From NCBI GenBank assembly GCA_016788215.1, contig JAEUSJ010000013.1, positions 1 through 32,072 of the forward strand: a DNA stretch of 32,072 nucleotides. The letters are read 5' to 3'. Below are positions 1 to 7,125 of this stretch, in pieces (the first letter of the stretch is position 1; each line of letters opens with the position of its first letter). A program made the position numbers and the translations under genes. Source of the stretch: a bacterium (lineage in GTDB: Bacteria; CLD3; SB21). Below the pieces are notes generated by a model. The model did not search any database and had not been told where the DNA came from. It worked only from the letters and a program-made list of their open reading frames with translations.

Positions 1-1081
1 TTCTTACTTCAGCAAAAGTCAACGTGTACTTTCCGCTAACTGGGTCTAAAGGATGCAGCCCATAAGGTGTTGACGCGTTCAAATCTCCAATGGATGCGGA
101 CGTACTTCCGAAAACTGAAGAAGCAGGCAGCAGAACATATTGGATGCTGTCTTTGGTTTCCTGATAATAAAGCCTGGCTCTTGCGCCAGTTACCGCGCTG
201 AGGATTAGTGTATCCACAACCGGCAATACTGTCGGATTGGGATATAGAAACGTAAAGTAAGGAATTGACGTGACGTAGGGGATATTGCCTGTAATGACTT
301 CTGAACCGGTAATGCCTGCTACGCTTGTCAAAGCGTCTGTATACATATCAGGAAAGTTCAGCGTCGTCGGAAAACCAAATGCGGTAGCTTCGGCTTGGCT
401 GCGTGGAGTATAAGGGGGAACACCTGCAATAGCTGTGAACGCACCATTAAGCCCGGCGCCATTGGTAGCATAGCCTAAAATATCATTATGGCCTTCCCAC
501 CAAATGATAAATGTCGGATTCAGAGTCTGGAGTTGTGTAAATTGTGACCCTGAGCCCCGTAAGATCGCGTCGAAAAGTGTATTAGGAGAAGATCCAAGCA
601 CACCAGCGACCCAAGAAGTGGCAGAAGACGTTCCATTTTTGAAGTCATAAATAAAAGCACCCGGAATACCCAAATTATCATATGCTCTTGCCAATGTGGC
701 ATTAATGAAGCTGTTAGATGGATTGGTTACCGCGGCTGGTTTCGTCGTTGTTAAATTGAGCGTAAGTATGCCGCTTGTTCCGGGATCGTCAACCAACGGC
801 TGTTCAAAATCAGAACCCAATTCGCCGCCGTTTTCTAAACCTAGTTGCCTTGATATTTGCGCTCCATAACTGTTAACCTGAAATTGTTCAGACAAACCTC
901 CGTTTTGATAGCCGGCCGTTAGACTATTTCCGGCGACGACAAATTTTGTGAAATTAGCCGTTCCGCTCGTTGTAATCAGCGGTAACGGTTTTTCAGTGCT
1001 GGACGGGTAATCTACCGAGCAGCCGGCATAGACTATGGCGGCAATAAGCAACGATAGACCGTGTTTGAGCATTGTTTTCAT
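1..1081 (-). CDS. SGNH/GDSL-type hydrolase lipoprotein, 3' end outside window
   Basis: Probable secreted esterase/lipase-like lipoprotein; 360 codons are visible and the gene runs off the left edge, so the C-terminus is missing. The N-terminus is a lipoprotein signal ending in the lipobox YAGC with Cys21, so export and lipidation are expected. GNSLT at residues 51-55 matches the GDSL block with Ser53 as nucleophile (Asp replaced by Asn). A GHND motif near residue 197 matches block III. The catalytic Asp/His block should lie in the missing part. The start is set by GGAGG five bases before the ATG. It lies 33 bases after the FadL-type gene on the same strand, a pairing common in Bacteroidota, which suggests a joint role with hydrophobic substrates. 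The substrate is unknown. Confidence 0.85.
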   Translation of the reverse strand, partial: MKTMLKHGLSLLIAAIVYAGCSVDYPSSTEKPLPLITTSGTANFTKFVVAGNSLTAGYQNGGLSEQFQVNSYGAQISRQLGLENGGELGSDFEQPLVDDPGTSGILTLNLTTTKPAAVTNPSNSFINATLARAYDNLGIPGAFIYDFKNGTSSATSWVAGVLGSSPNTLFDAILRGSGSQFTQLQTLNPTFIIWWEGHNDILGYATNGAGLNGAFTAIAGVPPYTPRSQAEATAFGFPTTLNFPDMYTDALTSVAGITGSEVITGNIPYVTSIPYFTFLYPNPTVLPVVDTLILSAVTGARARLYYQETKDSIQYVLLPASSVFGSTSASIGDLNASTPYGLHPLDPVSGKYTLTFAEVR

Positions 1082-1114
1082 TTTTACCTCCAAAAAATTT
1101 TCAATATGTTGTTG

Positions 1115-2464
1115 TTATTTTGCGCCAAAGTTATAGCCAAATCCCAAAGAAAATAAATTAACGTGAGAATTATATACTCCATCATATCCATCAACATTTG
1201 TAGATTTAGTACTTCTTTCCTTAAACATGACTGCAAGATATGCAGCATCAATGTGCCATGCGTCATTGATCTTGTATCCAAAACCAATTCCGATATCGTT
1301 ACGATCTGCGTCCGGAAGGAGAGGATTAAGGGTTTCAGTTGGTGCTGGTGTTTTATCATATATGTAACCGAGGCGTGCATAGAGTTTCTCATTAACTGCG
1401 TATTCGGCGCCAAAACGTATCTGCCAGGTATTTTTATAATTTTCTTCAAGAATACTCGTAGGTAAAATGCCAGATTCCGGGAACTCAATTTCGACGGTCT
1501 CAAAAACGCTCCAACCGGCATATACATAATCTAATTCAATCGACAATTTTTCAATCGGCTTGTACGCAACACCAACGACCAGACTGCTTGGAAATTCCAC
1601 TGATGTATTGCCGTTTTGTTTTAGGCCGCCGTAAAGAGGGTTTGCAAGTGTTGATGCGACGTTTGCATCCAGTGCAGAAATGCCCGTATTGATCTGGCGG
1701 AATCGGGCAGTACCTTTATACTCATTATTAACCGAGTGTTTGTAATCAACGCCAAACGATAGTTTTTCATTCACCTTTGCATAACCTGCAAGGTGAAATC
1801 CGAACGATCCTTTGTCTTCTCCTTCAAGTTCCACACTGATGACATCATAAAGACGATTTTCGTTGCCATTATTGAACATGGCTCCACTGTGACGCTCCAA
1901 GGCAACTTTGGAAAAAACATAATCGATACCTACGCCAACGCCAAACATGTCATTGATCTTGTAAGAAAATGTCGGGGAAATGTAAACAGCCTGAATATCT
2001 GCCAAAATCGATCTAAAACGACCGCTGTAGGTGTTGTTCTTATTTTCCCATTCAGTTCCTAGGCCAAAAGGGGTTGTAATGCTTAACCCGGCGGCCATCT
2101 TGTCGTTAATCTGATATATTCCGTAAGCATAGAATGGTGGAAACCATTTATCTTTGGCTTTTTCCTTTACACCGGCACCGGGAAATTCATCAAGTCCTGA
2201 GAATTTCGATAATGACTGGACAGGGGTGATACCGGCATATACGCGCCATTGTCCAGGCGTACCGTAAAACGCGAGACCCGCCGGATTATAAAATGCCGCG
2301 GAGGCATCCCACGGTCGGGCTACTACAGCGCCACCCTGAGCCGTTGCGCGCCCGCCTTGTTCATAAATCGAAAAGCCGCCGGCCAATACTTGTTGCGACA
2401 GTAACATCGCAACCAGCATACCCATTGCAGCTTTTGCAAAAAACTTTGTTCGACATGAGTTCAT
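1115..2464 (-). CDS. OmpP1/FadL/TodX-family outer-membrane transporter
   Basis: Predicted outer-membrane beta-barrel for uptake of hydrophobic molecules such as long-chain fatty acids or aromatics. The 449 residues are typical for FadL proteins. A signal peptide of about 28 residues (basic start, hydrophobic core, cleavage near VLA-GG) is followed by GGFSIYEQGGRATAQGG, then ASAAFYNPAGLAFY, the conserved N-terminal hatch region of the family. The rest alternates polar and aromatic residues as in barrel strands and ends GFGYNFGAK, with aromatic residues near the end. An AGGAGGATC ribosome site sits just before the ATG. The GDSL-type lipoprotein gene follows by 33 bases and is probably co-transcribed. 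The family call is firm; the substrate is not known. Confidence 0.93.
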   Translation of the reverse strand: MNSCRTKFFAKAAMGMLVAMLLSQQVLAGGFSIYEQGGRATAQGGAVVARPWDASAAFYNPAGLAFYGTPGQWRVYAGITPVQSLSKFSGLDEFPGAGVKEKAKDKWFPPFYAYGIYQINDKMAAGLSITTPFGLGTEWENKNNTYSGRFRSILADIQAVYISPTFSYKINDMFGVGVGIDYVFSKVALERHSGAMFNNGNENRLYDVISVELEGEDKGSFGFHLAGYAKVNEKLSFGVDYKHSVNNEYKGTARFRQINTGISALDANVASTLANPLYGGLKQNGNTSVEFPSSLVVGVAYKPIEKLSIELDYVYAGWSVFETVEIEFPESGILPTSILEENYKNTWQIRFGAEYAVNEKLYARLGYIYDKTPAPTETLNPLLPDADRNDIGIGFGYKINDAWHIDAAYLAVMFKERSTKSTNVDGYDGVYNSHVNLFSLGFGYNFGAK

Positions 2465-2597
2465 CTGTGATCCTCCTGAGGTTAGTTTTTTTCAGTAGAT
2501 AAGACGTTAAGAGAATAAAATAGAAGAGCTATTAAATTAAAGATTATTACTTAACAAGAACATGTTGAGACAGGAAGGCACACGAATTTGCTTGGAA

Positions 2598-2626
2598 AAA
2601 CTACCTAAAAAGAAAATGATTGTCAA
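2598..2626 (-). promoter_or_regulatory. Candidate sigma70-type promoter for the FadL/GDSL unit
   Basis: On the minus strand TTGACA (2626-2621) is a perfect -35 box, followed by 17 bases and TAGTTT (2603-2598) as a weaker -10. Transcription would start near 2591 and leave a leader of roughly 125 bases before the FadL ATG. The -35 is convincing; the -10 has only half of the consensus bases. Confidence 0.4.
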
Positions 2627-2641
2627 CATAATTTTTTGACA
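2621..2641. promoter_or_regulatory. Inverted repeat over the -35 box (possible operator)
   Basis: TGTCAA and TTGACA form a perfect 6-base inverted repeat separated by 9 bases, and one arm is the -35 box of the candidate FadL promoter. A regulator binding here could block polymerase. In an AT-rich gap a 6-base dyad can also arise by chance. Confidence 0.25.
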
Positions 2642-2674
2642 TAAGTATTTAATGTAATTGAAATAATTAAAATG

Positions 2675-2693
2675 CTGGACAAGTAATTGTCAG
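2675..2693 (-). terminator. Weak candidate terminator after the metalloprotease gene
   Basis: About 45 bases after the protease stop codon the minus strand can fold CTGACAA with TTGTCCAG (one bulged C, 4-base loop), followed by CATTTTAATTATTTC. The stem is short and the T tract is interrupted, so this is only a plausible intrinsic terminator. Confidence 0.3.
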
Positions 2694-2736
2694 ATTGAAA
2701 GCGGCAATGATAACGGGTAGCAGCAATAAATTAATA

Positions 2737-4518
2737 CTATGGCTTAAAAATGGTAAGGTCGTCAAACGCAATTTTTACTTCAGGCAAAACCGCAAGACCG
2801 ATATTCCCATATATGAACGTATCATCAGTGACTTCAGTTATCTGTTGGTCATTTATATAAAGTGTGAAACGGTTTCCGGTACATTTTGCGGTCAGTATAT
2901 TGACTCCTTCCGAATTGATCGCCTCGGAAAAGTCCCACGGCGCCAGATATTTCCAGTTTGAATTGACGTATTTGCCGAAAGCATATTGCCGGTGTTTATT
3001 TATAAAAAAAATATATCCGTCCGTTGCGGTTTTAACGCGCACCATCAATCCGTAGCCGCTGGCTGCAGAGCCTTGAAGCCACAGTGTTCTGACAGAAGCG
3101 GTGAAGTCATAATAATCCTTATCGAGCCATGACGAACTACCGTAAACAGAATCATACATTATATAGGCACCGTTCTTCATGTAATTATTGTGATCTTCGA
3201 ACCATTCATTGTGACCGACGAAATTTTCATAGAACATTAGTTTGGGCGTCGTGGGCAATTCAGATTCCGTCACCATCTTTTCGCGATGGTAGACTGAGCT
3301 GACGTGTCTAACATCCGAATCAAAGACACCGTCATGATCCAAATCTACCCATCCGATTTGCGCACGGGTACGGTCGCATAAAAAAAGATCATTAGATTTC
3401 ATCATGCAGGCATCTTGAATCTGCTTGCCTGGGTTTTGCAGGCCTGCCATGTCCAAAATTGAAGCGGTATGCTGCGTGACTCTATTTTCGTACTCATCTG
3501 TTGCGTTGAACACATGTCCTGTTTCGTGCGCAATTACCTTCCAAATCTGATTATAGCCCCAGCCGTTACATTTGTTCGGGATGACCATATACGGGCCGCC
3601 TACATAGGCCCACGCGACTCCGGATTTATTTCCGAAATAACCATCGTCATCGTTTTGTGCAGGCACAACAAATATTAAAAAGGACCAGTCGGTTTTATAT
3701 TGCTTTCTCAAAACCTCCGAATAGGCACGGGTCCGCTCATAGTCTTCACCCTCAGTATAGCCTAATTGGTTCATACAGTCTTTGACCCAAACCGAGCTTT
3801 CTTCTCTGCTTCGTGTTATGGGTTCATATCCGGTAGTGCACCGTTTGATATCATACGTCCAAGACAGATTTGCGCGATAACCTCCCGCCTGCGACCACCA
3901 CTCCATGGCACCGTAAATTTGCTCGGTAATATGTTCCATATCATTTGGCGTCCATGTCTCGGTCTTAGGGTCCGTAGTTCCATTTGATTCTACAATAATT
4001 ATTCCCACACTTACCGACCCAATTAGGTAGTCGCTCGTGTTTAAATTTTTCGAATTCAGTATTGCTGATTTATTATTCGCAGCGGTTTTCGTGGGCCTGC
4101 GAGGGATTTCGCCAGGGTTTATTTTTATAGCAATTTCATGCGGTTTTACAGTGGTGATGAATAATTTGTTCCAGTTGCTGACACCCATTTCTTCTGCCGT
4201 ACTCATGTCTTTCAGAGTTCCTGGATCAATCGGCTCTTCCGCAATGAGTGTGATTATTCCGCTTAAATTTAAAGCTAATTTACTTTTTTCGGTAAGATAA
4301 GCTTGAAGGATCCGAGGTGGGTATATATGAACAACATGTCCGCCGTTGGACTCAATAACTAATCTTGTTGGTTGGAGCTGGCCGGTATCTTTCAGGACGA
4401 TGAGAACGCGTTTTCCTTCGAAAGCGGATTGTCCGCATAAAACTGAAGTGAATAAGATGAAATAAAACAGCGTAGTGAGGTAAGTTAATACTGATTTAGT
4501 AAATGGCTGCGAGCGCAA
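2737..4518 (-). CDS. Secreted zincin-type metalloprotease with C-terminal lectin-like domain
   Basis: Probable exported zinc protease of 593 residues. Hydrophobic residues about 10-28 form a signal peptide. A pro-region-like segment (about 34-105) precedes the catalytic part, which carries HETGHVFNATDEY at 331-343: two His ligands, the catalytic Glu332 and a DEY that may supply the third ligand. The C-terminal 165 residues look like a concanavalin/LamG- or DUF1080-type beta-sandwich (FYENF start, FDDLTIF end), often used for carbohydrate or surface binding. A longer reading frame exists, but it overlaps the upstream gene; a TTG start at 4518 fits better because AGGA lies 5 bases before it and the signal peptide then begins at residue 1. 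It starts one base after the upstream stop, implying translational coupling to the kinase/phosphatase gene. The exact peptidase family is uncertain. Confidence 0.85.
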   Translation of the reverse strand: MRSQPFTKSVLTYLTTLFYFILFTSVLCGQSAFEGKRVLIVLKDTGQLQPTRLVIESNGGHVVHIYPPRILQAYLTEKSKLALNLSGIITLIAEEPIDPGTLKDMSTAEEMGVSNWNKLFITTVKPHEIAIKINPGEIPRRPTKTAANNKSAILNSKNLNTSDYLIGSVSVGIIIVESNGTTDPKTETWTPNDMEHITEQIYGAMEWWSQAGGYRANLSWTYDIKRCTTGYEPITRSREESSVWVKDCMNQLGYTEGEDYERTRAYSEVLRKQYKTDWSFLIFVVPAQNDDDGYFGNKSGVAWAYVGGPYMVIPNKCNGWGYNQIWKVIAHETGHVFNATDEYENRVTQHTASILDMAGLQNPGKQIQDACMMKSNDLFLCDRTRAQIGWVDLDHDGVFDSDVRHVSSVYHREKMVTESELPTTPKLMFYENFVGHNEWFEDHNNYMKNGAYIMYDSVYGSSSWLDKDYYDFTASVRTLWLQGSAASGYGLMVRVKTATDGYIFFINKHRQYAFGKYVNSNWKYLAPWDFSEAINSEGVNILTAKCTGNRFTLYINDQQITEVTDDTFIYGNIGLAVLPEVKIAFDDLTIFKP

Positions 4519-4519
4519 G

Positions 4520-7108
4520 TTATTCCTGTGACACGGGTCGCTCGGTTTTTTCAGGTTCTGATTCGCCTGTTTTTCGTTGTTGAAGTATTCTGTCAACAAT
4601 GGAGTCGGTTGAGCCGCTGCTCTTGATGACTTCACCGTCCATGGTGAGAAGAGGCGTTCCGGGTAATTTGAATTTCCGTTTTGATTTAGTGCGTTGTGTA
4701 ACAAAGGCCTGACGTTTCTCTTGAGTGTTTAACCGCATACGAATCAGTTCATCATATATACGTTTTTCAGATAATACGGTAAATCCATATTTTTCCGTAT
4801 TCATCATGTCGCCGATCAACTTCGGCCCAAGATCGGGGTTTTCACGAATAATATCGAAAATTTTTGCCTTTTGTTCTATGCTTAAATGCCGGGCTTCGAT
4901 ATCGGAGCCGTCGTCCTTGTTCCTTAATCCTTCATCTCCTAATTCGGCAAAACGTTTTTTATATTTGTAGTACGTTGAAGTTGAAATTCGTGCCTTCTTA
5001 CAGGCATCTTTAACGCTCATGCCGCCTGCTACATCATCGAGGAGGGTCTTGCGTAAATTAAACAAGACGTCACCGGAGGCCATATTCTCTTTAATTGCAA
5101 CAAAAGTTATGTCGTCGTTTTGCGGGGCGCCTTCAGTAAACGACAAAATCTCCTGACGCATGTTTTCCACAAAACCCTTGGCGTCATTCAATGCAAATCT
5201 TCGAATACTCTCGAGAAAACGTTCATCGCTAAATAGGTCGCGGTTCGTATTCATCGCTTCCGTGATTCCGTCTGTATACGCAATGAGAACATCGTCCTCA
5301 AGCAGCTTGATGCTGTCGGTTTGAATGGATTGGCCGAACAATTTACGATCCGGCAAAGAAATGCCTACCGGAAACCCGCGGGGGTTCAAATAATAGGTTT
5401 GTTTCGTAGACGCACGGTGCAGGATCATCGGATTATGGCCGGCGCTGGCGTAATGAATGGTTCGATTTCGTGAATCCAGAATAATATAGAACATCGTAAC
5501 GAACATTCCTTTTTTCATGTCGTCAACGACAAAATCGTTGACACGCGCCAGCACATCTCCGGGGTTTTTGTTTCCACGAGCCTCAAGCCGTAATGCGGTT
5601 CGAATCATAGTCATAACTAATGAGCCGGGAACGCCTTTACCGGAAACGTCAGCCACAACTATTCCGATGGTATCTTCATCGACGCTGATAAAATCAAAAA
5701 GATCACCGCCGACTTCTTTTGCGGATTCATAATAGGTGGAGATATCGTAACCCTGTACTTCAGGAAAACTGGTCGGGAGCAGCATATGCTGAATTTCCTG
5801 AGCAACCTGGATTTCTTTTTGAAGCTGTTTCTGCTGAACAAGGCCGATCTGGGCTTTACGAAATTTGGATGCCATGTCGCTAAAAGCCTGCGCGATTTCA
5901 CCGACTTCGTTCGTAGTGTCTATATCCATATCATCGGTGATCGTCTCATGGCCCGCTGATCGGATCCAATCGGTTAGCTTTTGGAACGGACTGATAATAC
6001 GCGCAACTAATATGGCGATTCCGGAATAACCCAATAGAAGAATAAGCGTAGCAAGCACGATACCCAATAGTTTCAACGTCGCCATTTCGCTTTGAATCGT
6101 TTGTTCCTTTACAATGACACGTGAATATCCCAGTAAGTTTTGCTGATCAATTATATTAGAACGATAAATTGGCGTATGGACGTCAAAAACATATTCATCA
6201 TCCCACAGATATTTGTATATCTGTGCAGTCTGTAGAAGTGCCGGGTTAGATATTTTTTCAGCCAAACTGTCCGGCAACTCTTGGCCATCCTGAATTCCTT
6301 GAACCTCAATTACTTCATAATCTGAGGGAATCTCATATTTACCCAAACTCTGCCGCCTGGACGACGCAAAAATACGCTCCTCTTTGTCCACAACGAAGAC
6401 GTCAACGATAAGGTTCTCGTTCTCTTTTTTAAGCGCATCAACAATCTGGAAAACGGACAGGTCATTGAAATCTGCCATATATTCAGAGCTTGAAGTAGAG
6501 GTAGTCGCGGAAATGGCCGTAATTCGCTTTAATATCTGACCCTCCAGGTTTTCCGTCTGAACTTTCTGAAATGCAATGTATCCTGCAACGACGAACAACG
6601 TCAAAGCGGCTGAGGAAATGATGGCATATCGGTTTCTAAGGTTGACCTGGCTTAAAAATGTTTTTCGTTTCGATTTTGCAGTACGATATTTGACAAGGCG
6701 TAATTCGTTACCTTCGCTCGTTACCTGATAGTCAATTTCATCCATCAGCTTTTGGAGCATGAAAATACCAAGGCCGCCTTTCTTGCCGATCTTGATATAT
6801 TCCTTCATGTCCGGAGCTTTGGCATTTCGTGGGTCGAAGGTACGTCCCTGATCAATCAGCACAATGGTGAGGCTTGATGTCTTGACGATCGAACGCATGG
6901 TGACAAAGCCTCTTCCCGGAGTCTCTCGATAGGCGTGGCGAATGATGTTAGTCACCGCTTCATCCGTGGCGAGCTTTAACGAGCCGATAACCTTGTCGTC
7001 AAATCCGTTTTTCCTTCCGATGTTAACCACAAAATCACGAAGATCGGCGAGATACTTCATGTCTGCAGGAACTTTCAGTTCTTCTTTATGTGAACTCTTA
7101 AACAGCAT
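4520..7108 (-). CDS. Membrane RsbW-like kinase / sensor / HAMP / RsbU-SpoIIE phosphatase / HTH fusion
   Basis: Single 862-residue signalling protein. Order: GHKL ATPase of the anti-sigma-factor (RsbW/SpoIIAB) type at 10-140 with N-box DEAVTNIIRHAY (49-60), DQG at 86-88 and GKKGGLGIF (108-116); membrane helix 160-180; extracytoplasmic sensor about 181-343; membrane helix 345-369; HAMP about 366-420; SpoIIE/RsbU PP2C phosphatase about 450-672 with metal-binding GGD (467-469), D487 in ADVSGKG, SAGHNP (555-560), D613 in YTDG and NDD (664-666); then a helix-turn-helix region (about 685-800) resembling the paired DNA-binding domains of IS3/IS481-type transposases, and a charged tail. All kinase and phosphatase motifs look intact. 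In known partner-switching systems such domains set phosphorylation of an anti-sigma antagonist; no separate STAS protein or sigma factor is in this window. It follows the PorV/TPR gene by 17 bases. The HTH fusion is unusual. Confidence 0.93.
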   Translation of the reverse strand: MLFKSSHKEELKVPADMKYLADLRDFVVNIGRKNGFDDKVIGSLKLATDEAVTNIIRHAYRETPGRGFVTMRSIVKTSSLTIVLIDQGRTFDPRNAKAPDMKEYIKIGKKGGLGIFMLQKLMDEIDYQVTSEGNELRLVKYRTAKSKRKTFLSQVNLRNRYAIISSAALTLFVVAGYIAFQKVQTENLEGQILKRITAISATTSTSSSEYMADFNDLSVFQIVDALKKENENLIVDVFVVDKEERIFASSRRQSLGKYEIPSDYEVIEVQGIQDGQELPDSLAEKISNPALLQTAQIYKYLWDDEYVFDVHTPIYRSNIIDQQNLLGYSRVIVKEQTIQSEMATLKLLGIVLATLILLLGYSGIAILVARIISPFQKLTDWIRSAGHETITDDMDIDTTNEVGEIAQAFSDMASKFRKAQIGLVQQKQLQKEIQVAQEIQHMLLPTSFPEVQGYDISTYYESAKEVGGDLFDFISVDEDTIGIVVADVSGKGVPGSLVMTMIRTALRLEARGNKNPGDVLARVNDFVVDDMKKGMFVTMFYIILDSRNRTIHYASAGHNPMILHRASTKQTYYLNPRGFPVGISLPDRKLFGQSIQTDSIKLLEDDVLIAYTDGITEAMNTNRDLFSDERFLESIRRFALNDAKGFVENMRQEILSFTEGAPQNDDITFVAIKENMASGDVLFNLRKTLLDDVAGGMSVKDACKKARISTSTYYKYKKRFAELGDEGLRNKDDGSDIEARHLSIEQKAKIFDIIRENPDLGPKLIGDMMNTEKYGFTVLSEKRIYDELIRMRLNTQEKRQAFVTQRTKSKRKFKLPGTPLLTMDGEVIKSSGSTDSIVDRILQQRKTGESEPEKTERPVSQE

Positions 7109-7125
7109 ATCTTACGATGGTTGTA

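Noticed and set aside
1084-1527. 147-codon minus-strand frame at the end of the FadL gene
   Set aside because: Overlaps the FadL-type gene in another frame and has no recognisable features.
4520-5083. Inserted transposase or insertion sequence at the end of the phosphatase gene
   Set aside because: Only a helix-turn-helix-like region is present; there is no DDE catalytic core, no terminal inverted repeats and no target duplication, and the frame is continuous.
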